Below are positions 40,433-51,584 of a DNA stretch of 64,000 nucleotides, in pieces. Each line of letters starts with the position of its first letter. Within the stretch, counting starts at the first letter, position 1. The notes under the pieces were generated by a model. It was given only the letters and a program-made list of their open reading frames with translations. It was not told the origin of the DNA and searched no databases. The stretch comes from Rhodocyclales bacterium (GTDB taxonomy: Bacteria; Pseudomonadota; Gammaproteobacteria; Burkholderiales; Rhodocyclaceae), in contig PQAF01000018.1 in NCBI GenBank assembly GCA_003105015.1, forward strand, positions 62,001-126,000, written 5' to 3'. The translations under genes were made by a program, and so were the position numbers.

Positions 40433-41623
40433 GTGCCTGAAGCACTGATCAACCTGATGGGCCAGGTCGCCTGGCCGCTGGCGCTGGCCGTCGCCTGGCT
40501 GGCGGGCGAGCTGGGACACCGCTGGCTCGCCCTGCCGCGCATCAGCAGCTACGGCATCGCCGGATTTCTGCTTGCCGCCGGGCAGGCCGGCGTGCTGCCG
40601 GAAGTGCGCGGCGGCGCGATGGCGCTGCTCGCCAACGTCGCCTTCGGCCTGATCCTGTTCGAACTGGGCTACCGCATCAACCTGGCCTGGCTGCGCGCCA
40701 ATCCCTGGCTCGGCCTCACCAGCGTCGTCGAGTCGGCCTGCACCTTCTATGCGGTGTTCGTCGTCGCCCAGGCGCTGGGCGTGCCGATCCTGCCCGCCCT
40801 GCTGCTCTCGGCGCTCGCCATGTCGACCTCGCCTGCGGCCGTGCTGCGGGTGGTGAACGAGGCGCGCAGCTCCGGCCAGGTGACGGAACGCACGCTGCAT
40901 TTGTCCGCCTTCAACTGCGTGCTGGCCCTGGTGGTGTTCAAGGCGGTGGTGGGCTACGAGGTGCTGTCCAGCGCCGGCAGCGTTTTCCAGGCCGTCTGGA
41001 ACAGCCTGGTGGTGGTGCTGGTCTCGGCTGGAATCGGCGCCCTCTTCGGCGTCGCCGTGCCGGGGCTGCTGCGGCTGCTCGGCGGGCTGGCGCGCAACGC
41101 CACCGTCGTCTTCGCGCTTGCCGTGCTGATGCTCACCGCGCTCACCGACGCGCTCAAGTTCTCGCCGCTGCTGGCGGCGCTGGCTTTCGGCTTGGTGGCA
41201 CGGCACCGGCGCGTGGTGCTGTCCCAGGTGCAGCGCAATTTCGGCGCCCTGGGCGACCTGCTGACGGTGTTGCTGTTCGTTTTCGTCGGCGCCACGCTGG
41301 ACTGGCGCCAGGCCCAGGCAGGCATCGGACTCGCCCTTGCCGTGGTGGTCGTGCGCCTGATGGCGAAGACCCTGGCAACGACGCTGTTCGCGCGCCTGAG
41401 CGGCATCACCTGGCGCAAGGGTGCGCTGACCGGCCTCGCCCTGACGCCGCTGTCGGCCTTTGCCATCCTGCTGCTGGAGCAGTCGCGGCACCTGAAGCTG
41501 GACCTGCTCGAGGAAGTGGCCGGCGTCATGGCGATCGCCCTGCTGCTCGAGGTTGTCGGCCCGCTGCTGACTCGCTGGGCGCTGGTGTGGGCCGGCGAGA
41601 CGCAGCGCAAAGAGGAAGGCTGA
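40433..41623 (+). CDS. CPA2-type cation:proton antiporter (no regulatory domain)
   Basis: 396 residues, almost entirely hydrophobic, with about 12 transmembrane helices. It has features of the Kef/NapA-like CPA2 group ([39 protein letters not shown]), ending soon after the last helix and lacking a TrkA-N domain. It probably exchanges K+ or Na+ for H+. GTG start with GAAGGAGG upstream. Same strand and spacing as the osmotic operon. Confidence 0.85.
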   Translation: MPEALINLMGQVAWPLALAVAWLAGELGHRWLALPRISSYGIAGFLLAAGQAGVLPEVRGGAMALLANVAFGLILFELGYRINLAWLRANPWLGLTSVVESACTFYAVFVVAQALGVPILPALLLSALAMSTSPAAVLRVVNEARSSGQVTERTLHLSAFNCVLALVVFKAVVGYEVLSSAGSVFQAVWNSLVVVLVSAGIGALFGVAVPGLLRLLGGLARNATVVFALAVLMLTALTDALKFSPLLAALAFGLVARHRRVVLSQVQRNFGALGDLLTVLLFVFVGATLDWRQAQAGIGLALAVVVVRLMAKTLATTLFARLSGITWRKGALTGLALTPLSAFAILLLEQSRHLKLDLLEEVAGVMAIALLLEVVGPLLTRWALVWAGETQRKEEG

Positions 41624-41625
41624 AC

Positions 41626-42756
41626 ATGCCGCTCGAGCCCTTCAAGTCCGCACAGGCCCTCACCATGGGCGTCGAACTGGAACTGCAGCTCGTCAACCCG
41701 ACCGACTTCGACCTGTCCTCGTCGGCCACCGACATGCTGCACCTGCTCGGGCGCGGGCGCTTCCCCGGCGACGTCAAGCCGGAAATGACGGAAAGCATGA
41801 TCGAGGTGTCCACCGACGTGCACACCCGCCATGACGCGCTCCTCGCCCAGCTGTGGCAGATGCGCGATGCGCTCGTCGCGGCGGGCGACCGCCTCAATGT
41901 CGGCCTGTGCGGCGGCGGCACGCATCCCTTCCAGCGCTGGTTCCACCAGCGCATCTTCTCCAAGCCGCGCTTCAAGGAAATATCGTCGCTGTACGGCTAC
42001 CTCGCCAAGCAGTTCACGGTGTTCGGCCAGCATGTGCACATCGGCTGCGGCTCGGCCGATGAGGCGCTCCACCTGCTGCACGCGCTCAACCGCTACCTGC
42101 CGCACTTCATCGCCCTGTCGGCCTCCTCGCCCTTCTTCCAGGGCGTGGACACGCTGTTCGACTCGGCGCGGCTGAATTCCGTATTCGCCTTCCCGCTTTC
42201 CGGCCGGGCGCCCTTCCTGCTGAAGTGGGAGGAGTTCGAGCACGGCTATTTCGCCAAGATGGAAAAGACCGGCGTGGTGAAGAGCATGAAGGATTTCTAC
42301 TGGGACATCCGCCCGAAGCCGGAGTACGGCACCATCGAGCTGCGCGTCTGCGACACGCCGCTGACGGTCGAGCGCGCCGCGGCGCTCGCCTGCTACCTGC
42401 AGGCCCTGTGCCGCATGCTGCTGGAGCGCAGCGACCCCCCGCCGGCCGAGGACGACTATCTCGTGTACAACTACAACCGCTTCCAGGCCTGCCGCTTCGG
42501 CCTCGACGGCATGCTCGTGCATCCGCAGACCAACGCGTCGCTGCCCCTGCGCGAGGACATCCTGGCGACGCTGCGCCGGCTCGAGCCGCATGCCGCGGCG
42601 CTGGACAGCCGGGCCGCGCTCGACGAGCTGTACCGCGTCGCCGCCGGCGAAGGCAACCATGCCAGCTTCCTGCGGCGGCAGCATGCCGAGGAGGGCGGCG
42701 TCGAGGGCGTGGTGGACGCGGCGATACGATGCTTTCGCGAGGAGGTGACGGCATGA
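41626..42756 (+). CDS. YbdK-like carboxylate-amine ligase (glutamate-cysteine ligase family 2)
   Basis: 376 residues, the length of the YbdK/GCS2 family. [12 protein letters not shown] near the N-terminus carries the metal-binding Glu pair. [33 protein letters not shown] and [13 protein letters not shown] complete the active site. YbdK proteins have weak glutamate-cysteine ligase activity, but the natural substrate is usually unknown. Located two bases after the antiporter stop and overlapping a gamma-glutamyl hydrolase, it suggests a gamma-glutamyl amide cycle. Confidence 0.9.
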   Translation: MPLEPFKSAQALTMGVELELQLVNPTDFDLSSSATDMLHLLGRGRFPGDVKPEMTESMIEVSTDVHTRHDALLAQLWQMRDALVAAGDRLNVGLCGGGTHPFQRWFHQRIFSKPRFKEISSLYGYLAKQFTVFGQHVHIGCGSADEALHLLHALNRYLPHFIALSASSPFFQGVDTLFDSARLNSVFAFPLSGRAPFLLKWEEFEHGYFAKMEKTGVVKSMKDFYWDIRPKPEYGTIELRVCDTPLTVERAAALACYLQALCRMLLERSDPPPAEDDYLVYNYNRFQACRFGLDGMLVHPQTNASLPLREDILATLRRLEPHAAALDSRAALDELYRVAAGEGNHASFLRRQHAEEGGVEGVVDAAIRCFREEVTA

Positions 42757-43529
42757 TCGGATCACGGCGTCCCATCCGCATCGGCCTGTCGGCGCGGATC
42801 TTCCATCCCGAGCAGGATGCCCGCGGCATCCGCAGCAAGACCCTGCAGGTGCTCGAGCAGTCGGTTGCCCAGTGGGTCATGGCGCGCGGCGTGCTGCTGC
42901 TGATGGTGCCCTCGGTGGTGCAGGACGGCATCCTTATGCGCAGCAACATCCGCCTGCGCGACTATGCCGAGAATCTCGACGGCCTGATCCTGCAGGGCGG
43001 CGCCGACGTTAGCCCGCGCGCCTACGGCGAGGAGCCGCTGCGCCCCGAATGGAGCGGCGATCCGGTGCGCGATGCCTACGAACTGGAGCTGCTGCACGAG
43101 TTCATGGAGGCGAGGAAGCCCGTGCTCGGCATCTGCCGCGGCATGCAGCTGATCAACGTCGCCCTCGGCGGCTCGCTCTACCAGGACCTGCCGACGCAGT
43201 GCCCCGGCGCGGTGGCGCACGAGAGCGAGGCCTACGACGGCAACGCCCACGCCGTCGCCTTTGCCGAAAAGGGACAGTTGACGCGCTGGTTCGGCGATGC
43301 GACGGGCGGGCAGGTCGTGTCGATCCACCATCAGGCCGTCAACCGCCTCGGCCGCGACCTGGTCGTCGAGGCAAGTTCGCAGGACGGCGTGGTCGAGGCG
43401 TTACGCGGCACGGGCCGCGGCTTCGTCTTCGGCGTGCAGTGGCATCCCGAGTTTCACCAACAGGCCGGCCTGGAACTGCTCGACTGCTCGCCGATCCTCG
43501 AGGCCTTCCTCGCGGCGGCGCGCCCATAG
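42753..43529 (+). CDS. Gamma-glutamyl-GABA hydrolase-like class I amidotransferase
   Basis: 258 residues. Peptidase C26 fold: [18 protein letters not shown], nucleophile Cys in [17 protein letters not shown], and His/Glu in [10 protein letters not shown]. It resembles PuuD, which hydrolyses gamma-glutamyl-GABA. ATGA overlap with the upstream ligase gene implies a coupled pair that makes and breaks gamma-glutamyl bonds. The substrate is unknown. Confidence 0.88.
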   Translation: MIGSRRPIRIGLSARIFHPEQDARGIRSKTLQVLEQSVAQWVMARGVLLLMVPSVVQDGILMRSNIRLRDYAENLDGLILQGGADVSPRAYGEEPLRPEWSGDPVRDAYELELLHEFMEARKPVLGICRGMQLINVALGGSLYQDLPTQCPGAVAHESEAYDGNAHAVAFAEKGQLTRWFGDATGGQVVSIHHQAVNRLGRDLVVEASSQDGVVEALRGTGRGFVFGVQWHPEFHQQAGLELLDCSPILEAFLAAARP

Positions 43530-43550
43530 CGCAGCGAAATCCTTTTCGCG

Positions 43551-45512
43551 ATGCGTCCCATCGTCTATCGCTGGCTGTCCGATTTCACGCGGCGCAACAC
43601 GCTGATTGCGATACTGGTCGCCCTCGTCGCCGCCGCCGCAGCCGTCTGGGCCTTCCTCAACGTGCAGACCGCCGTCAGGGAAGCGCGCCGCGCCTATCTC
43701 GGCGGCCTGCTGGCCACCCAGGCGGAATTGATCCAGTTCTGGATTTCGGCGAGGAAGGAAGACGCCCGACAATGGGCGGACGACGCCGAGCTGCGCCGCA
43801 TGGTGCGCGAGCTGATTGCCCATTCCCGCGACAGGAAACCCTCGACGGCGCGGCGCCTGAATGACGAACTCCAGAAGCGCCTGGCACCCGCCCTCGAGGA
43901 ACGCAACCTGGCGCTGGCCAACATCGTCGCCCCCGACGGCATCCTGCTCGCTTCCCTGGTGCCGGAGTACACCGGCCGGCGGCTTGCGCCGGCCTTCAGT
44001 GAGCGGCTGGCGCGGGTTTTCCGCGGCGAGCAGGTATTCATCGGGCCGGTGTTCGAGGCGGAGCGCCTCCCCGGGCCGAGCGTGGCCAATCCCGACACGG
44101 CCATCGTCTGGGCGACGGCGCCGATACGCGACGAGTCCGGGCGGGTGGTCGCCGTGCTCTGCCTCGGCCGCCATGCCGGCAAGGGGTTTTCGCATCGGCT
44201 CGAAATCACCCGTCCCGGCACAACGGGCGAGGCCTACGTCTTCGACCTCGGCGGCAGGATGGCGTCGAACAGCCGCTTCGAACATCGGCTGAGGGAAGCC
44301 GGCCTGCTGGCGCCCGGGCAGACGGCGCTCGGCCGGGTGATGGTGCGGCCGCCCGACGGCGACCAGGGCATTCGCGCGGCGACGGCCCGGCCGACGGAAC
44401 TGGCGGCGCGGGCGCTGCAGGCCGCCGCGACGCCCGGCGGCGAGAGGAAAGGCATCCTCCTCACGCCCTATCGCAACTATGCGGGCGATTCCGTCATCGG
44501 CGCCTGGCAGTGGCTGGACGAGCATCAGCTCGGCCTCGCCGTCGAGATCGGCGAGGCCGAGGCCTACCGCACCATCGCCATCCTCAACACGCAGCTGGTG
44601 GTGATGGTGCTGACGCTGGCGGTGGCGCTGTTCCTCGGCCCGATGCTGCCGGGCGTCCTCTGGCGCCGCGTCGTGCCGGTGAAGAGCGGGCAGAGCGTGG
44701 GCGCCTACCGGCTGGAGCGCAAGCTCGGCGAAGGCGGCATGGCCGAGGTCTTTCTCGGCATTCACGAGCGGCTGGGGCGGCCGGCGGCGGTGAAGATCGT
44801 CAAGGGCGGCCAGCGCGAGGAAATCCAGCAGCGCTTCGAGCGCGAGGCGCGCCTGCTCGCCTCGCTCAGCCACACGGACATCGCGGCCGTGTACGAGATC
44901 GGCAGCGTCGAGGACGGCCGTCCCTACTACGCCATGGAGTACTTCGACGGCGAGCCGCTCGACCGCATCGTCGCGCGCGACGGCCCGCTGGACGAGAGGC
45001 TCGCCTGCGAGGTGCTGATCCGCCTCTGCGGCATCCTCCAGCACGCCTGCGACCGCGGCGTCCTGCATCGCGACGTCAAGCCGGACAACCTCCTCCTCGC
45101 GCGCGACGCGCAGGGCGCGCCGGTGCTGAAGCTGATCGATTTCGGCCTTGCCAAGGCGCTCGATCCCGCCGAGCACGACCAGCTGACGCAGGAAGTCAGC
45201 CTGCTCGGCACGCTGGGCTACCTTGCGCCCGAGCGCATCCGCGATCCGGCCGACGCCGACATCCGCGGCGAGGTGTATGCCGTCGGCGCCATCGGCGCCT
45301 TTCTGCTGACGGGCGAGGCGTGGCTGCCCGATCTCGAGAGCGCCGCGCCCGAGGAGGCGCCGCGGATCGGTGCGCGCCGGCGGCTGGAGACGCCCGGCCT
45401 CGAGGCCGTCATCGCCAAGGCGCTGCGCCGTCGCAAGTCGGCGCGCTGGGAGAGCTGCCGCGCGCTGGCGGCCGCGCTGGCGGCCTGCTGCGGCCGCGCC
45501 GCCGTGCCCTGA
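43551..45512 (+). CDS. Receptor-type Ser/Thr protein kinase, second paralog
   Basis: 653 residues. TM helix at 17-36, periplasmic sensor to about 340 with TGEAYVFDLGG and NYAGDSVIGAWQWLDEHQLGLAVEIGEAEAY, TM helix at about 345-365, then a kinase domain: GEGGMAEVF, Lys 415 in AAVKIVK, HRDVKPDN at 506-513, DFG at 530-532, APERI. The sensor signatures match the kinase at 31940-33892, so they are paralogs facing each other around the osmotic operon. Convergent with nhaR, seven bases apart. Confidence 0.9.
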   Translation: MRPIVYRWLSDFTRRNTLIAILVALVAAAAAVWAFLNVQTAVREARRAYLGGLLATQAELIQFWISARKEDARQWADDAELRRMVRELIAHSRDRKPSTARRLNDELQKRLAPALEERNLALANIVAPDGILLASLVPEYTGRRLAPAFSERLARVFRGEQVFIGPVFEAERLPGPSVANPDTAIVWATAPIRDESGRVVAVLCLGRHAGKGFSHRLEITRPGTTGEAYVFDLGGRMASNSRFEHRLREAGLLAPGQTALGRVMVRPPDGDQGIRAATARPTELAARALQAAATPGGERKGILLTPYRNYAGDSVIGAWQWLDEHQLGLAVEIGEAEAYRTIAILNTQLVVMVLTLAVALFLGPMLPGVLWRRVVPVKSGQSVGAYRLERKLGEGGMAEVFLGIHERLGRPAAVKIVKGGQREEIQQRFEREARLLASLSHTDIAAVYEIGSVEDGRPYYAMEYFDGEPLDRIVARDGPLDERLACEVLIRLCGILQHACDRGVLHRDVKPDNLLLARDAQGAPVLKLIDFGLAKALDPAEHDQLTQEVSLLGTLGYLAPERIRDPADADIRGEVYAVGAIGAFLLTGEAWLPDLESAAPEEAPRIGARRRLETPGLEAVIAKALRRRKSARWESCRALAAALAACCGRAAVP

Positions 45513-45519
45513 AGCCTGA

Positions 45520-46410
45520 CTATTGCATGAAGCGCGTGCGCGCCGACTCGGCGATCGCCAGCACGCAGGGATGGGTGACGCGGCGCTCGGCGGAAATCGC
45601 GAAGTATTCCGTGCGTGCCTCCGCGCTGCGGCCGAGGATCTTCACGCCGTAGGCCGCGACGATCTCCGCCTCGACGACGGTGGGCACCGGGAAGACGCCG
45701 ACGCCGGCCTGGCCGAAGGCCGTCATCAGCGCGCTGTCGTCGAACTCGCCGACGATCTTCGGGCGCAGGCGCACCTTTTCCAGCCAGCGCATCAGCTTGA
45801 GGCGCGCCGAGGAATCCTCGCCCGGCACCAGCAGCGGCAGCTCGGCCAGGCAGTCGGGAAATTTTTTCGCGCAGCGCGCCGCCAGCGCCGGCGCGGCGAC
45901 GAAGCTCATGCCCGACTCGGCCAGGCGGTGGTTGTAGGCGCGCACGTCGAGCGTGGCCGGCAGCGGCGTGTCGGCGATGACGAGATCGAGGCGGTGCACC
46001 GCCAGCTCGGTGAGCAGGCGCTCGAGCCGGCCTTCGCGGCAGACGATGCGCAGCGGCTCGCCCACGGCGACGGCCGGCTCGAGCAGTCGGTAGGCCAACT
46101 GCTTCGGCAGCGCATCGGAGACGCCGACGCGGAAGGTGGCGGGTCGCCCCTTCGGATAGTGGCGGATCGCCTGCTCGAGTTCGGCGCCGAGCGAGAAGAT
46201 CTCGTCGGCGTAGCTCAGGGCGAGCCGGCCGGCGTCGGTGAGTTCCAGCGCGCGGCCCTGGCGCGAGAACAGTTCGACGCCGAGGCTGTCCTCCAGCAGG
46301 CCGATCTGCCCGCTGATGGTCTGCGGCGTCACATGCAACGCCTCGCCGGCCCGCATGACACCGCCTTCCTTGGCGGTTTTCCAGAAATAAAACAGATGCT
46401 TGAGGTTCAT
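45520..46410 (-). CDS. nhaR: LysR-family regulator NhaR
   Basis: 296 residues. The N-terminus MNLKHLFYFWKTAKEGGVMRAGEALHVTPQTISGQI, abbreviated here, is characteristic of NhaR, with the LysR helix-turn-helix at residues 18-45 and a substrate-binding domain after residue 90. NhaR activates the Na+/H+ antiporter gene nhaA and other stress genes in enterobacteria in response to Na+. No nhaA lies next to it; the divergent gene encodes a BI-1 family membrane protein, which may be its local target. Confidence 0.88.
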   Translation of the reverse strand: MNLKHLFYFWKTAKEGGVMRAGEALHVTPQTISGQIGLLEDSLGVELFSRQGRALELTDAGRLALSYADEIFSLGAELEQAIRHYPKGRPATFRVGVSDALPKQLAYRLLEPAVAVGEPLRIVCREGRLERLLTELAVHRLDLVIADTPLPATLDVRAYNHRLAESGMSFVAAPALAARCAKKFPDCLAELPLLVPGEDSSARLKLMRWLEKVRLRPKIVGEFDDSALMTAFGQAGVGVFPVPTVVEAEIVAAYGVKILGRSAEARTEYFAISAERRVTHPCVLAIAESARTRFMQ

Positions 46411-46525
46411 CGCCGGATCTCCTGAAACTTCGATTAAAACGAACTGTCAATATACAAAAATCGACTTTATTTGATTGTCGCCGGCACGTAAACTTGCCGG
46501 GCTTTCTTAACAGGAGAAATCCGCC
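46411..46525. promoter_or_regulatory. nhaR/BI-1 divergent control region
   Basis: An AT-rich segment (46431-46475) contrasts with its surroundings. An inverted repeat CCGGCA-N8-TGCCGG (46481-46500) precedes the AACAGGAGA ribosome binding site of the BI-1 gene. A weak TTTATT-N17-TAAACT promoter can be drawn. Confidence 0.4.
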
Positions 46526-47215
46526 ATGAGAACCGAACGTCCCACCGCCATCGCCCTTCCGGCCGATCGTTATGCCGGCACGGCGCCTTCGCTGCTCGCC
46601 ACCCACAAGGTGCTGCGCAACACCTATGCGCTGCTCGCCATGACGCTGCTGTTTTCCGCCGTCACCGCCGGCGCCGCCGCCGCGCTCAAGCTGCCGCACC
46701 CCGGCATCGTGCTGACGCTGGTCGGCTACTTCGGCCTGCTGTTCCTGACGACCAAGCTGCGCAACAGCGGCTGGGGCGTGCTCTCGGTGTTCGGCCTGAC
46801 CGGCTTCATGGGCTACACCCTCGGCCCGATCCTCAGCGCCCACCTTGCCATGCCCAACGGCCACGAAACGGTGATGCTGGCGCTCGGCGGCACCGGCGCG
46901 GTGTTCCTCGGCCTGTCCGCCTACGCCGTCGTCAGCCGCAAGGACTTCGGCTTCATGGGCGGCTTCCTCGCCGTCGGCATCCTGGTCGCCTTCCTCGCCG
47001 GCCTGGCGGCGATCTTCTTCCAGGTGCCGGCCCTGTCGCTGGCCGTTTCCGCCGCCTTCATGCTGCTCGCCTCGGGCCTGATCCTGTACGAGACCTCGCA
47101 GATCATCCACGGCGGCGAGACCAACTACGTGATGGCCACGGTCAGCCTCTACGTTTCCATCTACAATTTGTTCGTGAGCCTGCTTTCGCTGCTGGGCTTC
47201 GCCAACAACGACTGA
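46526..47215 (+). CDS. Bax inhibitor-1/YccA family membrane protein
   Basis: 229 residues with seven predicted transmembrane helices from residue 34 onward and the [32 protein letters not shown] ending, abbreviated here, that carries the conserved Asp/Glu and Tyr of the BI-1 pH-sensitive leak channel. E. coli YccA interacts with FtsH and protects SecYEG. It is followed by htpX, another membrane-protein quality-control gene, which supports that context. Confidence 0.92.
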   Translation: MRTERPTAIALPADRYAGTAPSLLATHKVLRNTYALLAMTLLFSAVTAGAAAALKLPHPGIVLTLVGYFGLLFLTTKLRNSGWGVLSVFGLTGFMGYTLGPILSAHLAMPNGHETVMLALGGTGAVFLGLSAYAVVSRKDFGFMGGFLAVGILVAFLAGLAAIFFQVPALSLAVSAAFMLLASGLILYETSQIIHGGETNYVMATVSLYVSIYNLFVSLLSLLGFANND

Positions 47216-47241
47216 GGCCGCATACCGCCCGGGAGTCCGCC

Positions 47242-48120
47242 ATGAAGCGCATCGTCCTGTTCCTCGCCACCAACGTCGCGATCCTGGTCGTCCTCAGCAT
47301 CGTCGTCCAGCTGCTCGGGCTGGAGCCGGTGCTGGCCGACGGCGGGCTCAACCTCGGCAGCCTGCTCGCCTTCGCCGCCGTGATGGGCATGGGCGGCGCC
47401 TTCATCTCGCTGGCCATGTCGAAGTGGAGCGCCAAGCGCATGGTCGGCGCCCACGTCATCGAGCAGCCGTCCTCGGAAGTCGAGCGCTGGCTGGTCGAGA
47501 CGGTGCGCCGCCAGGCCCAGGCCGCCGGCATCGGCATGCCGGAGGTGGCGATCTACGAGGCGCCCGAGGTCAACGCCTTCGCCACCGGCATGAGCCGCAA
47601 CAACGCGCTGGTGGCGGTGTCGACGGGGCTGTTGCGCGCCATGGACCGCGACGAGGCCGAGGCGGTGCTGGCGCACGAGGTCTCCCACGTCGCCAACGGC
47701 GACATGGTGACCCTGGCGCTGATCCAGGGCGTGGTGAACACCTTCGTCATCTTCCTCTCGCGGGTGATCGGCCACGTCGTCGACCGCGTCGTCTTCAAGA
47801 CCGAGCGCGGCCATGGCCCGGCCTATTTCGTCACGCTGATCGTCGCGCAGATGGTGCTCGGCATCCTCGCCTCGGTCATCGTCTTCTGGTTCTCGCGCCA
47901 GCGCGAGTTCCGCGCCGACGCCGGCGCCGCCAGGCTCTCCGGGCGCGACAAGATGATTGCCGCGCTCGAGCGCCTGCGCGCCGCCCACGAGCCGGCGCCG
48001 CTGCCCGACAAGATGGCCGCCTTCGGCATCTCCGGCGGCGCCGAGGCGGGGCTGAGGCGCCTGTTCATGACGCATCCGCCGCTCGAGGAGCGCATCGCGG
48101 CGCTGCAGCGCGGCGCCTGA
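47242..48120 (+). CDS. htpX: Protease HtpX
   Basis: 292 residues. M48 membrane metalloprotease: two N-terminal TM helices ([21 protein letters not shown] and 33-52), zinc-binding HEVSH in [16 protein letters not shown], two further TM helices, and the third ligand Glu in [17 protein letters not shown]. It degrades misfolded inner-membrane proteins together with FtsH. It lies 26 bases after the BI-1 gene, in an apparent stress operon. Confidence 0.95.
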   Translation: MKRIVLFLATNVAILVVLSIVVQLLGLEPVLADGGLNLGSLLAFAAVMGMGGAFISLAMSKWSAKRMVGAHVIEQPSSEVERWLVETVRRQAQAAGIGMPEVAIYEAPEVNAFATGMSRNNALVAVSTGLLRAMDRDEAEAVLAHEVSHVANGDMVTLALIQGVVNTFVIFLSRVIGHVVDRVVFKTERGHGPAYFVTLIVAQMVLGILASVIVFWFSRQREFRADAGAARLSGRDKMIAALERLRAAHEPAPLPDKMAAFGISGGAEAGLRRLFMTHPPLEERIAALQRGA

Positions 48121-48147
48121 CGCCGCCCGGAGTCGAAAGGGGAGGCC

Positions 48148-50838
<2,691 letters not shown>

Positions 50839-50855
50839 GGGCGGAATTCCGAGCC

Positions 50856-51392
50856 GTGCGCGAATTCCTGCGCCGCCTGCTGCCCGATCCCGAGCGCCTG
50901 CGCGCCCACCGCTGGCTGCGCTGGCTGGCGCCGGCGATGCAGCATCCGCGCCTGTGGCGCCTGACCCGCCGCGGCGTCGCCCTCGGCGTGGCCATCGGCG
51001 TGTTCTTCGGCCTGCTGATTCCCATCGCGCAGATCCCGCTCTCGGCCGCCGCCGCCATCATCCTGCGCGCCAACGTCCCCACCGCCGTGGCGAGCACGCT
51101 GGTCAGCAACCCGGTCACCTACGCGCCGCTCTACTATGCCGCCTACCGCATCGGCAGCGCGATCCTCGGCGAGGAGGCGCCGCGCCAGGCCCCCGCGCCC
51201 GCCGCACTGCGCGAGCCGGGCGCGCTCGGCTGGGCGGCCTATTGGTGGGAGCGCATCGCCGCGCTCGGCCGCCCGCTGCTGCTCGGCATGGCCATCATGG
51301 CCAGCGTCGCCGGACTTGTCGCCTGGCTGCTCGCCACCTGGCTGTGGCGGCTGAAGGTGTGGTGGGACTGGCGCCGCGGCGGGCGGCGCTGA
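50856..51392 (+). CDS. DUF2062 family membrane protein
   Basis: 178 residues from GTG 50856, which follows the ATPase stop by 17 bases. The DUF2062 core reads LWRLTRRGVALGVAIGVFFGLLIPIAQIP and ASTLVSNPVTYAPLYYAAYRIG (quoted in part), with three to four hydrophobic helices. Function unknown. The upstream open frame overlaps the ATPase gene and is not coding. The GTG has only a modest GGGCGGA before it. Confidence 0.85.
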   Translation: MREFLRRLLPDPERLRAHRWLRWLAPAMQHPRLWRLTRRGVALGVAIGVFFGLLIPIAQIPLSAAAAIILRANVPTAVASTLVSNPVTYAPLYYAAYRIGSAILGEEAPRQAPAPAALREPGALGWAAYWWERIAALGRPLLLGMAIMASVAGLVAWLLATWLWRLKVWWDWRRGGRR

Positions 51393-51401
51393 ACTGCCGC
51401 C

Positions 51402-51425
51402 AAAGTCAGTCGCTGCGGGACGGCG
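51402..51425 (+). repeat. Bipartite 24-bp motif, copy 8 (intergenic, left of inverted pair)
   Basis: AAAGTCAGTC, nine bases, CGGCG, starting nine bases after the DUF2062 stop. Confidence 0.75.
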
Positions 51426-51456
51426 ATAGGTTTCTGGAGGGTCGCTTGCTCCCGTT

Positions 51457-51480
51457 CGCCGTCATCCAGAGACTGACTTT
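51457..51480 (-). repeat. Bipartite 24-bp motif, copy 9 (intergenic, right of inverted pair)
   Basis: Minus-strand AAAGTCAGTC, nine bases, CGGCG. Mirror image of copy 8 across a 31-base spacer, so the pair could form a stem (ten outer and five inner pairs). Confidence 0.75.
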
Positions 51481-51584
51481 CCCGGACTGCCGGGGCGCCT
51501 GATTTCTGGTAACTTCGGGTAGCGATCGAATGCCAGCCGGCGTCCGGCTGGCGGTGTGCGCGCCCTTTTTTTGAAAACCGCCCG

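Noticed and set aside
45192..45215. Possible thirteenth copy of the 24-bp motif in the second kinase gene
   Set aside because: GAAGTCAGCC and CGCTG at the right spacing give two or more mismatches in the core, and it codes for a conserved kinase stretch; probably chance.
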